Shown here: positions 8,801 through 17,670 of the stretch, in pieces
How positions within the stretch are numbered: position 1 is the first letter of the stretch
How the letters are laid out: the number at the start of each line of letters is the position of its first letter
Assembly (NCBI GenBank): GCA_003249625.1
Contig: QKII01000012.1
Coordinates: 1-19,976, forward strand
From: Propionivibrio sp.
GTDB taxonomy: Bacteria; Pseudomonadota; Gammaproteobacteria; Burkholderiales; Rhodocyclaceae
Direction of reading: 5' to 3'
Length of the DNA stretch: 19,976 nucleotides
The notes under the pieces: generated by a model
Databases searched by the model: none
What the model was told of the DNA's origin: nothing
What the model saw: the letters and a program-made list of their open reading frames with translations, nothing else
Program-made: the position numbers and the translations under genes

Positions 8801-10504
8801 GAAGGTGGCCAGTTGCCGGGGCACAAGGTGTCCGAGTACATCGGCTTCCTGCGCCATTCGGTACCAGGCGTCGGCCTGATCTCGCCACCGCCGCACCACG
8901 ATATCTACTCGATCGAGGATCTGGCACAGCTGATTCACGATTTGAAGAACGCCAACTCCAATGCTTCGATCAGCGTAAAGCTGGTATCCGAAGTGGGGGT
9001 CGGTACCGTTGCAGCCGGTGTCACCAAGGCCAAGGCTGATCACCTGGTAATTGCCGGTCACGATGGCGGCACGGGTGCCAGCCCGTTGTCGTCGATCAAG
9101 CATGCCGGCTCGCCATGGGAGCTTGGTCTGGCCGAGACGCAGCAGACGCTGGTGTTGAACCGCCTGCGCGGTCGTGTGCGCGTGCAGGTCGACGGCCAGC
9201 TGAAGACCGGGCGTGACGTGCTGATCGGTGCGCTGCTTGGCGCCGACGAGTTCGGTTTTGCCACCGCGCCGCTGGTTGCCAGTGGTTGCATCATGATGCG
9301 GAAGTGCCATTTGAACACCTGCCCGGTCGGCGTGGCGACCCAGGACCCCGAGCTACGTCGGCGCTTTACCGGCCAGCCGGAACACGTCGTCAACTTCTTC
9401 TTCTTCATTGCGGAGGAAGTTCGTGAACTGATGGCGCAGCTGGGTATCCGCAAGTTCGATGACCTGATCGGTCGTTCGGATCTCCTCGACATGCGCAAGG
9501 GCATCGAACACTGGAAAGCCTGCGGACTCGATTACAGCCGGATTTTCCAGTCACCCGTCAGGAAACCCGAAGAGCCCGTGCGTCACAGTGAGACGCAGGA
9601 TCATGGCTTGTCGAAGGCGCTTGACAATCAGCTGATTGAACTCGCCAAGTCGGGGCTGGAGAAAGGCAAGGCGGTACGCATCGAATTACCGGTCCGCAAC
9701 ATCAATCGTACGGTCGGGGCAATGCTCTCCAGCCGCGTGGTCGAGAAGTACGGTCATGCCGGGTTGCCGGACGACACCATTCATGTTTCGCTGAATGGCA
9801 CGGCTGGCCAAAGCTTTGGCGCCTTCCTCGCGCACGGGGTGACGCTGGATCTCGTCGGCGAGGGCAATGACTATGTTGGAAAGGGGCTGTCCGGTGGCCG
9901 TATAGTCGTTCGGCCGAATCCGGCGTTTCCTGGTGTGTCGAATAAAAACATCATCGTTGGAAACACGGTGCTTTACGGAGCCATCGAAGGCGAAGCGTAT
10001 TTTTCCGGCGTTGCCGGCGAGCGTTTTGCCGTCCGCAATTCGGGCGCGACGGTGGTTGTCGAAGGCGTCGGTGACCATGGCTGTGAATACATGACCGGTG
10101 GAACGGTCGTGGTGCTGGGGATGACCGGGCGCAATTTCGCCGCAGGCATGTCCGGCGGTGTCGCTTATGTGCTTGATGAAGAAGGTACTTTCGAGTCACG
10201 GTGCAACATGGCACAAGTTGCCTTGGAGCCTGTCGAGGAAGAAATCGTCGCTCGCAAGGGCAGCGATGCGGGAGATGACCTGGAAGCGCATGGCAAGGTC
10301 GATGTACGTCACCTCGGCATGGCGGATGAAGCTCTGCTGAAGGGCTTGGTGGAGAAGCATGCCAAGTACACGGGCAGCCAGCAGGCCCGGCGTATCCTGG
10401 AGGACTGGCCGGCATATCGCGCCCGTTTCGTAAAGGTCATGCCGCATGAGTATCGTCGCGCACTCACCGAGATGGCTGCGCAAAAGCAATTGGAGGTCGC
10501 TTAA
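5828..10504 (+). CDS. gltB: Glutamate synthase (NADPH) large subunit
   Basis: This is the 1558-residue GOGAT alpha chain, which makes two glutamates from glutamine and 2-oxoglutarate together with GltD. The class II glutamine amidotransferase domain starts at Cys21 (CGVGFVAH), which becomes the mature N-terminal nucleophile after removal of a 20-residue propeptide. The central domain and the FMN/2-oxoglutarate synthase domain follow, with NTGEGGEDP near 910 and GGTGASP near 1080. The [3Fe-4S] ligands have the C-x5-C-x4-C spacing at Cys1154, Cys1160 and Cys1165. The C-terminal GXGXG beta-helix includes [14 protein letters not shown] near 1343. ATG 5828 is preferred because a GTG at 5795 would lengthen the propeptide without family support. 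GAGG (5813-5816) or GAGAG (5821-5825) could serve as the ribosome site, neither ideally spaced. gltD starts one base after the stop. Confidence 0.97.
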   Translation: MDSAVPERQGLYDPANEHDACGVGFVAHIKGQKSHSIIQQGLLILKNLDHRGAVGADPLMGDGAGILIQLPDQFLREEMAKQGVILPRAGDYGVGMVFLPKESASRLACQEAIERAVRTEGQEVLGWRDVPVDRSMPMSPAVRALEPVIRQIFIGRGSDVMVTDALERKLYVIRRIAANAIRELGLEHSKEFYQPSMSARTIVYKGLLLADQVGEYYLDLKDPRCVSALALVHQRFSTNTFPTWPLAHPFRMIAHNGEINTLRGNYNWMRAREKGTSSPLLGADLDKIWPLMYPGQSDTASFDNALELLVMGGYSLAHAMMMLIPEAWEAHTLMDEKRRAFYEYHAAMMEPWDGPAAVAFSDGRQIGATLDRNGLRPARYLVTDDDLVVMSSESGVLPIPDEKIVKKWRLQPGKMFLIDLDQGRIIDDVELKETLSRQKPYQDWVSRINIKLDGLDAPADASAPECEAGLLDRQQAFGYTQEDIKFILEPMSRTGEEAVGSMGNDSPLAVLSSKNKPLFNYFRQLFAQVTNPPIDPIREQLVMSLVSFIGPKPNLLGINEINPPYRLEISQPVLTYADMAKLRNISAYTDDKVHSAELDICYPLAWGKEGVEARLASLCAEAQDAVQRGCGLLIVSDRKLDKDHVAIPALLATSAVHQHLVTQGLRTRVGLVVETGSARETHHFAVLAGFGAEAVHPYLALETIEKMAGADKADREKAVKHFVKGIGKGLLKVMSKMGISTYMSYTGAQIFEAIGLQKKMVDKYFTGTSTQVEGIGVFEVMEEAIRLHKQAFGGDQVMAEMLDVGGDYAFRVRGDEHMWTPDAIAKLQHSTRSGKFDNYKEYARIINDQTQRHMTLRGLFEIKPAGAPVPLEEVESAKDIVRRFVTGAMSLGSISTEAHTTLAIAMNRIGGRSNTGEGGEDPARFKPVKAGQMVSDIVGKGRIERDYQLKKGDSLRSSIKQVASGRFGVTGEYLVNADQIQIKMAQGAKPGEGGQLPGHKVSEYIGFLRHSVPGVGLISPPPHHDIYSIEDLAQLIHDLKNANSNASISVKLVSEVGVGTVAAGVTKAKADHLVIAGHDGGTGASPLSSIKHAGSPWELGLAETQQTLVLNRLRGRVRVQVDGQLKTGRDVLIGALLGADEFGFATAPLVASGCIMMRKCHLNTCPVGVATQDPELRRRFTGQPEHVVNFFFFIAEEVRELMAQLGIRKFDDLIGRSDLLDMRKGIEHWKACGLDYSRIFQSPVRKPEEPVRHSETQDHGLSKALDNQLIELAKSGLEKGKAVRIELPVRNINRTVGAMLSSRVVEKYGHAGLPDDTIHVSLNGTAGQSFGAFLAHGVTLDLVGEGNDYVGKGLSGGRIVVRPNPAFPGVSNKNIIVGNTVLYGAIEGEAYFSGVAGERFAVRNSGATVVVEGVGDHGCEYMTGGTVVVLGMTGRNFAAGMSGGVAYVLDEEGTFESRCNMAQVALEPVEEEIVARKGSDAGDDLEAHGKVDVRHLGMADEALLKGLVEKHAKYTGSQQARRILEDWPAYRARFVKVMPHEYRRALTEMAAQKQLEVA
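10492..10496 (+). promoter_or_regulatory. Ribosome binding site that fixes the gltD start
   Basis: GGAGG lies within the last codons of gltB, 9 nt before ATG 10506. It selects this ATG over an in-frame start 60 bp upstream inside gltB, and matches the usual GltD N-terminus. Confidence 0.8.
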
Positions 10505-10505
10505 C

Positions 10506-11972
10506 ATGGGTAAGCCAACTGGATTTCTGGAGCGTCAGCGTTTGTCGGAAGCCTACGAGCCGGCTGAGGCGCGCCTGAAGCATTATCGCGAGTTCGTCGC
10601 AACGCTCAATGACGAGCAGAGCCGAGTTCAGGGATCGCGGTGCATGGATTGCGGCATCCCGTTCTGCAACAACGCCTGTCCGGTAAACAACATCATCCCC
10701 GACTGGAATGACCTCGTTTATCGCGGAAACTGGAAGGACGCGTTGACGGTCCTGCACTCGACCAACAACTTCCCCGAGTTCACCGGGCGGATTTGTCCGG
10801 CGCCGTGCGAGGCTGCGTGTACGCTGAATATCAATGACGAGGCTGTCGGCATCAAGTCAATCGAGCACGCCATCGCCGACAAGGGATGGCAGATGGGCTG
10901 GATCGTGCCGCAGCCTGCGAAACAGAAGACCGGGAAGAAAGTGGCGATCGTCGGGTCGGGGCCGTCTGGCCTGGCAGCGGCACAGCAACTGGCACGTGCC
11001 GGACACGATGTGACGGTCTTCGAGAAGAACAGTCGCCCTGGCGGCCTGCTTGGTTATGGCATTCCAGACTTCAAGCTCGACAAGTCGCTGATCGAGCGTC
11101 GCGTCAAGCAGATGGAGGCGGAGGGCGTCGTCTTCCGCACCAAGGTGATCGTTGGCAGCAAGGATGTGCCGAAGGGTGTGACCAACGACGCTACGGAGTA
11201 CGTTTCAGCCGAGGAGCTTCAGGATCAGTTCGATGCGATCGTTCTTGCAGCGGGCTCCGAATCGCCACGCGATTTGCCCGTGCCTGGACGTGAATTGAAG
11301 GGCGTGTACGCGGCGCTGGAGTTCCTGATTCCGCAGAACAAGCAGGTCAGCGGCGGCAAGGGGAATCCGATCAACGCCAAGGGCAAGAACGTCATTGTCA
11401 TCGGTGGCGGTGATACGGGCTCCGACTGCGTCGGAACCAGCTATCGCCATCGTGCTGCGTCGGTCACTCAATTCGAGTTGATGCCGCAGCCGCCGGAAAA
11501 GGAGGACAAGGCGTCGACCTGGCCCTACTGGCCGTTGAAATTGCGTACCTCATCGTCTCACATGGAAGGAGAAACGAAGCGGCTGTTCTCCATCGCCACC
11601 AAAGAATTCATCGGCGAAAAGGGCGTGCTCAAAGCGCTGAAGACCGTCGATTTGGAGTGGAAGGACGGAAAAATGTCCGAGGTGCCGGGCAGCGAACGGA
11701 CGTTCCCGGCGGATCTCGTTTTCCTGGCGATGGGCTTCGTGAGCCCCGTTGCCAGCCTTCTGGAGGCGTTCGGTGTCGAGAAGGACGCGCGGGGCAACGC
11801 GCGGGCGACGACGGATGGCAATGGCTGTTACGCCACCAGCGCCGCCAAGGTGTTCGCGGCGGGCGATGTGCGGCGTGGCCAGTCGTTGGTCGTCTGGGCT
11901 ATCCGCGAAGGCCGGCAATGTGCTCGCGAAGTCGATACTTTCCTTATGGGGGCGAGTTCCCTGCCGCGGTGA
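10506..11972 (+). CDS. gltD: Glutamate synthase (NADPH) small subunit
   Basis: This is the 488-residue beta chain of glutamate synthase, which takes electrons from NADPH through FAD and passes them to GltB. The N-terminal half holds two cysteine clusters for [4Fe-4S] centres: Cys46, Cys49, Cys54 and Cys58 in [14 protein letters not shown], and Cys97, Cys101 and Cys105 in CPAPCEAAC. The FAD-binding GSGPSG is at 150-155 and the NADPH-domain GGGDTG at 300-305. A late FAD segment reads [21 protein letters not shown]. Length is normal for the family. The ATG lies one base after the gltB stop with a strong ribosome site, so expression is coupled for a 1:1 complex. The operon ends at the terminator at 11998. 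Confidence 0.97.
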   Translation: MGKPTGFLERQRLSEAYEPAEARLKHYREFVATLNDEQSRVQGSRCMDCGIPFCNNACPVNNIIPDWNDLVYRGNWKDALTVLHSTNNFPEFTGRICPAPCEAACTLNINDEAVGIKSIEHAIADKGWQMGWIVPQPAKQKTGKKVAIVGSGPSGLAAAQQLARAGHDVTVFEKNSRPGGLLGYGIPDFKLDKSLIERRVKQMEAEGVVFRTKVIVGSKDVPKGVTNDATEYVSAEELQDQFDAIVLAAGSESPRDLPVPGRELKGVYAALEFLIPQNKQVSGGKGNPINAKGKNVIVIGGGDTGSDCVGTSYRHRAASVTQFELMPQPPEKEDKASTWPYWPLKLRTSSSHMEGETKRLFSIATKEFIGEKGVLKALKTVDLEWKDGKMSEVPGSERTFPADLVFLAMGFVSPVASLLEAFGVEKDARGNARATTDGNGCYATSAAKVFAAGDVRRGQSLVVWAIREGRQCAREVDTFLMGASSLPR

Positions 11973-11997
11973 TCGAACACTGACCGGAGGCGCCTAG

Positions 11998-12035
11998 GGC
12001 GCATTGCTGTGACGCAGCAATGCGCCTTTCTTTTT
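11998..12035 (+). terminator. Rho-independent terminator of gltBD
   Basis: A perfect 12-bp stem, GGCGCATTGCTG (11998-12009) with CAGCAATGCGCC (12015-12026), has a 5-nt loop and is followed by TTTCTTTTTCT. It lies 25 bp after the gltD stop and separates gltBD from glmU. Confidence 0.93.
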
Positions 12036-12139
12036 CTGGATGTCATGGCATAGTTACGGTTCCCTTTTTTCCGAGTCGGCGGATGTTCCTCTATCCACGT
12101 CGGCGGCCTTTTACAGAGCTATTTCGCAAAGGTTCTTGA

Positions 12140-13504
12140 ATGAATATCGTTGTTCTCGCTGCCGGACAAGGCAAGCGCATGCACTCCAACCTGCCCAAGG
12201 TGCTACACCCGATTGCCGGCAAGGCGTTGGTGTCGCACGTTATCGACACAGCCCGCAGCCTGTCGCCGCGGCGGCTCTGCCTCGTGTACGGGCACGGCGG
12301 CGACGCTGTCCGTGCCGCGCTTGATGCGCCCGATCTGGCGTGGGCGCTGCAGGAACCTCAACTCGGTACGGGGCACGCGGTCCAGCAGGCGCTTCCGTAT
12401 GTTGCCGATGGCGGCACAACTCTGGTTCTCTACGGCGACGTTCCGCTGATACAAGCTGATACCCTGAAGCGGTTGCTGCAGGCGGCAGAAGGTGCTCTTG
12501 CCATCCTGACGGTCGAATTGACGGATCCGCAGGGCTACGGTCGTATCGTGCGTGATGGCGGCGGACGTGTAGTGCGCATTGTCGAGCAGAAGGATGCCAA
12601 TAGTGAAGAGCGCGCGATCCGTGAAATCAATACCGGAATCATGGCCATGCCGACCGAGAGACTTGGCAAGTGGCTGGCCCGCTTGTCGAGTAACAATGCG
12701 CAGAACGAGTTCTACCTGACGGACATCGTGGGGATGGCCGTCGAAGAAGGGGTGCCCGTGCACACGGCCAATCCGCAGTATGCCTGGGAAGTGCTCGGAG
12801 TTAACAGCAAGGTGCAACTCGCAGAACTCGAGCGGATTGCGCAGCGCTGCCAAGCCGAAAAGCTGATGGAACAGGGGGTTCGCTTGGCAGATCCGGCGCG
12901 CTTCGATGTTCGCGGGCGTCTCGAATGTGGGCGCGACGTGTTCATTGATGTCAATTGCGTTTTCGAGGGTGACGTTCAGTTGGCGGATGCTGTGGAAATC
13001 GGTCCGAATTGCGTGATCAAGAACGCACGCGTCAGGACGGGCGCCCGGATTGCCTCCTTTACCCATATCGAGGATGCCGTTGTCGGTGCTGACGGCATGA
13101 TCGGGCCGTTTGCCCGTCTGCGACCCGGAACCGAGCTGGCTGAGGATGTGCACGTCGGTAATTTCGTGGAAATCAAGAACAGTTCCATTGCTGCTCATTC
13201 CAAAGCCAATCATCTGGCCTACATTGGGGACGCCACAATCGGTAGCCGGGTTAATGTTGGAGCCGGAACGATTACCTGCAACTACGACGGGGCCAACAAG
13301 CACCGCACGGTCATCGAGGACGATGCCTTCATCGGTTCGGATACGCAGTTGGTCGCACCGGTCACGGTCGGCCGTGGTGCAACCGTTGGCGCGGGAACGA
13401 CGCTGACCAAGGACGCGCCGGCGGAGAGTCTGACGATTTCGCGTGCCAAGCAGTCGTCGATTACTGGTTGGAGAAGGCCGGTCAAGCAGAAGACGCACGG
13501 CTGA
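12140..13504 (+). CDS. glmU: Bifunctional N-acetylglucosamine-1-phosphate uridyltransferase / glucosamine-1-phosphate acetyltransferase
   Basis: This 454-residue cytoplasmic enzyme acetylates glucosamine-1-phosphate and then transfers UMP to give UDP-GlcNAc, the precursor of peptidoglycan and lipid A. The N-terminal uridyltransferase domain shows LAAGQGKRM at 6-14 with PKVLH following, and YGDVPL near 100. NTG and the FYLTDIV segment follow. The C-terminal left-handed beta-helix has hexapeptide repeats, [23 protein letters not shown], and NHLAYIGD with His358 as the likely catalytic histidine. [11 protein letters not shown] binds acetyl-CoA. AAAGG at 12128-12132 lies 7 nt before the ATG. The gene lies just upstream of glmS, the first enzyme of the same pathway. 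No clear -35/-10 pair was found in the 100 bp after the gltBD terminator, where its promoter must lie. Confidence 0.97.
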   Translation: MNIVVLAAGQGKRMHSNLPKVLHPIAGKALVSHVIDTARSLSPRRLCLVYGHGGDAVRAALDAPDLAWALQEPQLGTGHAVQQALPYVADGGTTLVLYGDVPLIQADTLKRLLQAAEGALAILTVELTDPQGYGRIVRDGGGRVVRIVEQKDANSEERAIREINTGIMAMPTERLGKWLARLSSNNAQNEFYLTDIVGMAVEEGVPVHTANPQYAWEVLGVNSKVQLAELERIAQRCQAEKLMEQGVRLADPARFDVRGRLECGRDVFIDVNCVFEGDVQLADAVEIGPNCVIKNARVRTGARIASFTHIEDAVVGADGMIGPFARLRPGTELAEDVHVGNFVEIKNSSIAAHSKANHLAYIGDATIGSRVNVGAGTITCNYDGANKHRTVIEDDAFIGSDTQLVAPVTVGRGATVGAGTTLTKDAPAESLTISRAKQSSITGWRRPVKQKTHG

Positions 13505-13561
13505 GTAGTAGAATCCTGTCAGCTGTTCATCTTCCCCTCACCTCGTATCGCGGGATAACTT

Positions 13562-15391
13562 ATGTGTGGCATCGTCGCAGCGGTCGCGGACCGCAATATC
13601 GTTTCCGTCCTTCTCGAAGGGCTTCGCCGGCTTGAGTACCGGGGCTATGATTCAGCGGGTTTGGCGCTGGTCAACGAAACGGGCCTGCACCGCCTGCGTG
13701 CGGTGGGGCGCGTCGCCGAACTGGCTGCACAGGCAGAGGAGTCTCTCGTGGCGGGCGCAACCGGGGTTGCCCATACGCGCTGGGCAACGCATGGCGCACC
13801 CTGCGAACGCAATGCACATCCGCATATTTCGAAGGGGCTCGCGGTGGTGCATAACGGCATCATTGAGAATCACGAGGTGTTGCGTCAGCAGCTCAAGGAT
13901 CAAGGTTACGTATTCACCTCGGAAACCGATACGGAAGTCGTGGCCCATCTGATTGCTGCCGAACTCGAAAAAACGGAGGATCTTTTTGCCGCGGTTCGCG
14001 CTTCCATTGCCAAGTTGCAGGGGGCGTATGCGATTGCAGTGTTGCGAGAATCAGAGCCCGGGCGGGTGATCGTGGCGCGTGAGGGTTCTCCGCTGTTGCT
14101 TGGGGTATCCGCGAGCGGGAACTATGCGGCGTCGGATACTTCGGCGTTGTTGCAGGTTACCCGACGCATTGTCTACCTTGAAAACGGTGATTGTGCAGAA
14201 CTGACACAGACAGGCTATCGCATCACGCGCGGGGACGGCACGCCCGTTGTGCGGGCGGAAGTGGAGTCCTCGCTGTCGGCAGATTCGGTGGAATTGGGTC
14301 AATATCGCCATTACATGCAGAAGGAAATCTTCGAGCAGCCGGTGGCTTTGTCAAACACGCTGGAAATGCTCAGCACAGCACGCAGTATCCAACCCGGCTT
14401 GTTTGGTGCCGAATGTGAGGAGGTGCTGCGGGATATCCGCCAAGTTTTGATCATCGCCTGTGGCACCAGCTATCACGCGGGCATGGTCGCACGTTACTGG
14501 ATCGAGGCGCTGGCCGGCATCCCGTGCAATGTCGAGGTGGCCAGCGAGTACCGCTACCGTGAATCAGTGGCCGATCCGCAGACGCTGGTCGTCACCCTTT
14601 CCCAGTCTGGCGAGACGGCAGATACGCTGGCTGCACTGCAGTATGCAAAGTCGCTTGGCATGAAGCACACGTTGTGCATTTGCAATGTCCCCGAATCGTC
14701 ATTAGTGCGTGAGAACGCACTGCGTTTCATCACGCGCGCTGGTCCCGAAATCGGGGTGGCATCAACCAAGGCGTTTACCACGCAGTTGGCCGCGTTGTAT
14801 CTGCTGACCCTGATCATCGCCAAGTTGCGCGGTCGTTTGAGTCCGGAAACAGAGGCGGCTGAATTGCAGCATCTGCGTCATTTGCCGACGGCCGTGTCGC
14901 GCGTTCTCGAACTGGAGCCGCAAATTCGCGTCTGGGCGGAGCGTTTTGCCAGCAAGCAGGACGCCTTGTTTCTCGGGCGTGGAAGGCACTATCCGATTGC
15001 CCTGGAAGGGGCGCTGAAGCTCAAGGAAATTACCTACATCCATGCCGAGGCCTATCCTGCCGGCGAGTTGAAGCACGGGCCGCTGGCGCTCGTGGACAAG
15101 GACATGCCGGTGATTGCCGTGGCGCCGAACGACGTCCTGCTGGAAAAGCTCAAATCGAATCTGCAGGAAGTCCGGGCGAGAGGCGGTGAATTGTATGTGT
15201 TCGCCGATTCGGACAGCGAAATTTCGATGTCCGAAGGAATGCATCTCTTGCGCTTGCCGGAGCACTATGGCCAGTTGTCGGCCCTGTTGCATGTCGTGCC
15301 TTTGCAGTTGCTGGCCTATCACGTTGCGCTTGTACGCGGAACGGATGTCGACAAGCCTCGCAACTTGGCGAAGTCGGTTACGGTGGAGTAA
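13562..15391 (+). CDS. glmS: Glutamine-fructose-6-phosphate aminotransferase (isomerizing)
   Basis: This 609-residue enzyme makes glucosamine-6-phosphate from fructose-6-phosphate and glutamine, the committed step to UDP-GlcNAc. Length equals that of E. coli GlmS. Cys2 (MCGIVAAV) is the class II amidotransferase nucleophile; HTRWATHG at 71-78 and TDTEVVAHL complete the glutaminase site. Two SIS sugar-isomerase domains follow, with CGTSYHAG near 300, SQSGETADT near 347 and [19 protein letters not shown] near 493-512. The conserved C-terminal tail NLAKSVTVE carries Lys604. It starts 57 bp after glmU. A TAGAAT at 13509-13514 resembles a -10 box but has no matching -35, so cotranscription with glmU is more likely. 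The start codon has no strong ribosome site. The 57-bp gap is too short to hold a glmS ribozyme. Confidence 0.97.
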   Translation: MCGIVAAVADRNIVSVLLEGLRRLEYRGYDSAGLALVNETGLHRLRAVGRVAELAAQAEESLVAGATGVAHTRWATHGAPCERNAHPHISKGLAVVHNGIIENHEVLRQQLKDQGYVFTSETDTEVVAHLIAAELEKTEDLFAAVRASIAKLQGAYAIAVLRESEPGRVIVAREGSPLLLGVSASGNYAASDTSALLQVTRRIVYLENGDCAELTQTGYRITRGDGTPVVRAEVESSLSADSVELGQYRHYMQKEIFEQPVALSNTLEMLSTARSIQPGLFGAECEEVLRDIRQVLIIACGTSYHAGMVARYWIEALAGIPCNVEVASEYRYRESVADPQTLVVTLSQSGETADTLAALQYAKSLGMKHTLCICNVPESSLVRENALRFITRAGPEIGVASTKAFTTQLAALYLLTLIIAKLRGRLSPETEAAELQHLRHLPTAVSRVLELEPQIRVWAERFASKQDALFLGRGRHYPIALEGALKLKEITYIHAEAYPAGELKHGPLALVDKDMPVIAVAPNDVLLEKLKSNLQEVRARGGELYVFADSDSEISMSEGMHLLRLPEHYGQLSALLHVVPLQLLAYHVALVRGTDVDKPRNLAKSVTVE

Positions 15392-15409
15392 TTCTTCGGG
15401 CTTTGGCCT

Positions 15410-15438
15410 GGGAGGGGGGCGGGGCAGCAAGCCCCCTT
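15410..15438 (+). other. G-rich tract and GC hairpin between glmS and cls
   Basis: The glmS-cls gap contains GGG (15410-15412), six G's (15414-15419) and four G's (15421-15424). GGGGGC (15415-15420) can pair with GCCCCC (15431-15436), extended by weaker outer pairs. Only two T's follow, so it is a poor intrinsic terminator. It could instead pause transcription or form a two-tier quadruplex in the cls leader. Confidence 0.35.
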
Positions 15439-15482
15439 CGTATCGTGCTGGCGGCGTGCCGCTCGCTATGGGGTGCATGCGA

Positions 15483-16922
15483 ATGAGTCAAGTCGTTTCC
15501 ATGCTGGTGGATTTCGTCAGTAATCACTGGGAGATTCTGGATCTCCTTCTGGTCGTCTTCGGTCTCGTCTTCTACGTGGCGGCGTCACGCAGCCCCGGCC
15601 AGCGTCGCCATCCCTCTGCGGCGATTGCCTGGGTGATGGGCATCCTCCTGGTGCCTTATCTTGCGTTACCGCTGTATCTGGCTTTTGGCAACCGCAAGGT
15701 CGCCGTGTCCCGGGCATATCGCAGCGGTGAGGAGCCTTCTGTCAGTGCCGCCGTTGCCTATCCGACCATGGCCCGTTCGCTGCAGCTGGGCGTGGCGATG
15801 GGCCTGCCGGAGCCGGTTTCCTATGACAATCTGACGATCCACCAGGACGGCCGTCAGGCCTTGCAGGCCTTGCGCCGGATTATCAACGATGCTTCCAAAA
15901 CCCTGGATGTTTCGACTTTTCTTCTTGGTCGTGACGTCCTTGGCAACGAAATCGCGGCGTGTCTGGCCGAACGCGCGCGTGCCGGGGTGAAGGTTCGCCT
16001 GCTGATTGACGGGATAGGTATCTATCTTGGCGGATATCTCGATTTCAAGGACCTCGAGGCTGCAGGTGTCGAGGTTCTGCGCTTCGTTTCGCCGTTCAAT
16101 TCCCCGAAACGAGGACGGACCAACCTGCGTAATCATCGGAAGATGGTAATTGCCGACGGAGAAAGTTTCTGGTGCGGCGGCCGCAATCTCGCTGCGGAAT
16201 ATTTCGTCGGTGATCCACGTCTGTTTGTGCGACGCTCGCCATGGATCGACCTGAGTTTCGACCTCAAAGGGGAGTTGGTGGCGCAGTCTCTGGCTCAGTT
16301 CGAACTGGATTGGGCCTTTGCCAATGATCTCTCGCTGCCAGTGCGTTCTGTTCGGACCGAGGTGACAGGGTCTGTGGGTGCCGTCCCCGCTCTTGCGCAA
16401 TTGGTGGATAGCGGCCCTGATCGTGCTGACGACACGATTTTCACCCTGCTGGTGTCGGCCTGCTTCACCTCGCAGCGGCGCATTCTTGCCGTGACCCCGT
16501 ATTTCGTTCCCGAACCATCGCTACTGACCGCGCTGGGACTTGCTGCCCGACGGGGAATCAGTGTCGACTTGGTGTTGCCCGAAAGATCCAATCACCGTTT
16601 GGCTGATTTCGTCCGACATCGTGCACTGCGTGATCTGATCGAAGCCGGGGCGCGTGTCTGGTTGCATCCGCGCATGGTGCATGCCAAGGCCGTGCTGGTG
16701 GACGACGAGTTGGCATTGGTCGGTTCTGCCAACCTCGACGGTCGCAGCCTGTTTCTCAACTATGAAATGATGGTTGCGTTCTACGATCGGCAGGCGGTGC
16801 TCGCGTTTGCCGAGTGGGTTGAAGCCCGGCGGCAGGAATGCGTGCTCTACCCCTATCGCCGCCCGGGCATCTTGCGCGAACTGTCGGAAGGCCTGCTGCT
16901 TTGGCTGGCCTTCCAGCTTTAA
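15483..16922 (+). CDS. cls: Cardiolipin synthase (phospholipase D family)
   Basis: This 479-residue inner-membrane enzyme probably condenses two phosphatidylglycerols into cardiolipin plus glycerol. Two N-terminal hydrophobic segments (WEILDLLLVVFGLVFYVAA, and IAWVMGILLVPYLALPLYLAF ending in the usual GNRK) resemble the ClsA type. There are two PLD active-site motifs: HRKMVIAD (His218, Lys220, Asp225) and HAKAVLVD (His400, Lys402, Asp407), the second followed by GSANLDGRS. Length matches ClsA (about 480-490). Starts at 15468 and 15477 are in frame; 15483 is favoured because GGGG at 15470-15473 lies 9 nt before it. The frame stays open far back into glmS, but that part is a shadow of glmS. It lies 91 bp after glmS and may be cotranscribed with it. 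Other PLD-family phosphatidyltransferases are a less likely alternative. Confidence 0.9.
   Translation: MSQVVSMLVDFVSNHWEILDLLLVVFGLVFYVAASRSPGQRRHPSAAIAWVMGILLVPYLALPLYLAFGNRKVAVSRAYRSGEEPSVSAAVAYPTMARSLQLGVAMGLPEPVSYDNLTIHQDGRQALQALRRIINDASKTLDVSTFLLGRDVLGNEIAACLAERARAGVKVRLLIDGIGIYLGGYLDFKDLEAAGVEVLRFVSPFNSPKRGRTNLRNHRKMVIADGESFWCGGRNLAAEYFVGDPRLFVRRSPWIDLSFDLKGELVAQSLAQFELDWAFANDLSLPVRSVRTEVTGSVGAVPALAQLVDSGPDRADDTIFTLLVSACFTSQRRILAVTPYFVPEPSLLTALGLAARRGISVDLVLPERSNHRLADFVRHRALRDLIEAGARVWLHPRMVHAKAVLVDDELALVGSANLDGRSLFLNYEMMVAFYDRQAVLAFAEWVEARRQECVLYPYRRPGILRELSEGLLLWLAFQL
16886..16914. repeat. Inverted repeat at the 3' end of cls (possible shared termination hairpin)
   Basis: GGAAGGCC (16886-16893) and GGCCTTCC (16907-16914) are perfect 8-bp arms around a 13-nt loop, inside the last codons of cls. 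cls and dsbC converge with only six bases between their stops and no other hairpin there, so this could help end transcription. Its T tract is poor on both strands, and selection on the protein alone could explain it. Confidence 0.35.
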
Positions 16923-16928
16923 TGGCGA

Positions 16929-17639
16929 TTACAGCGGTTTTTCAAGTTGTTCCAGCTTCCGTTCGATCTGGGCTAGCGGTACGGCGCCTGGAACACGGGT
17001 GCCATCGTTGAAGAACAGCGTTGGCGTGCCGGAGATGGCGAGTTTCTGTCCCAACTCGACGACCTTGGCGATTGCCTTGGTATCGCAGTCGCCTTTACCG
17101 GTGGGGACCTTGCCGTTGACCATCCAGTCGTTCCAGGCTCTGACCTTGTCCGCGGAGCACCAGATCTTCTTCGATTTGTCGAGGGAGTCCTGGGACAGAA
17201 TGGGGAGCAGGAAGGTATAGATGGTCACGTTGTCGAGTTTGACCATCTCCTTTGCCAATCGCTTGCAGTAACCGCAGTTGGGATCTTCGAAAGTCGCGAA
17301 GACGCGCTTGCCGTTGCCGCGCACCTGCTTGACAGCGAGTTCGAGCGGCAGGTCTGAGAAATTGATGGCGGAAAGCTTCTGCATGCGCTCCGCTGTGACG
17401 TTCTTCATTGTCTGACCGTCGAACAGTGTACCGGCAAGAATCGCGGTAATCGCTTCGTCGGTATAGAAAACCTGGCCGTCGGCATAAACCTCGTAGAGAT
17501 TGAGGTAGGGACTCTTCGTTACGCTCTTTACCTTGTTGCCCAGTTTTGCCTCGATGGCTTTCTGGACGCTGGCTTCGTCAGCGTTCGCCGTAAAGCTGAG
17601 CAGGAGAACCGTGGCGAACGAAAACAGGAATTTCAACAT
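16929..17639 (-). CDS. dsbC: Periplasmic thiol:disulfide interchange protein, DsbC family
   Basis: This 236-residue secreted protein shuffles wrong disulfides in periplasmic proteins. A Sec signal peptide is visible: positively charged start, hydrophobic FLFSFATVLLLSF, and an ANA cleavage site after residue 20. An N-terminal dimerisation region of about 60 residues is followed by the thioredoxin-fold domain. The active-site CGYC is at 122-125, in FEDPNCGYCKRL. Cys161 and Cys185 could form the second structural disulfide of DsbC, and the cis-proline loop is SGTPT (Pro206). The ATG follows GGAGAA with 6-nt spacing. It lies 31 bp downstream of the Ubi hydroxylase gene on the same strand and may share its transcript. 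DsbG is an alternative, but CGYC and the length favour DsbC. Confidence 0.92.
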   Translation of the reverse strand: MLKFLFSFATVLLLSFTANADEASVQKAIEAKLGNKVKSVTKSPYLNLYEVYADGQVFYTDEAITAILAGTLFDGQTMKNVTAERMQKLSAINFSDLPLELAVKQVRGNGKRVFATFEDPNCGYCKRLAKEMVKLDNVTIYTFLLPILSQDSLDKSKKIWCSADKVRAWNDWMVNGKVPTGKGDCDTKAIAKVVELGQKLAISGTPTLFFNDGTRVPGAVPLAQIERKLEQLEKPL

Positions 17640-17670
17640 AGCAACTTCTCCGGTGTTGGGGAATGATCGA

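Noticed and set aside
6518..9310. Open frame of 930 codons antisense to gltB
   Set aside because: It lies wholly opposite a clear glutamate synthase gene with strong codon bias, which suppresses stops in one antisense frame. Its translation is rich in His, Arg, Asp and Gln without any recognisable domain.
12203..13498. Open frame of 431 codons antisense to glmU
   Set aside because: Complement of a fully recognisable gene, with no motif, ribosome site or promoter of its own.
13505..13561. Possible glmS ribozyme or riboswitch upstream of glmS
   Set aside because: The gap is only 57 bp and shows no pairing pattern of the ribozyme; glmS here sits just downstream of glmU, as in other proteobacteria.
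15114..15482. Upstream extension of the cls frame through the end of glmS
   Set aside because: The added residues are an out-of-frame reading of glmS and unlike cardiolipin synthase; the hydrophobic N-terminus typical of ClsA begins at about 15483.
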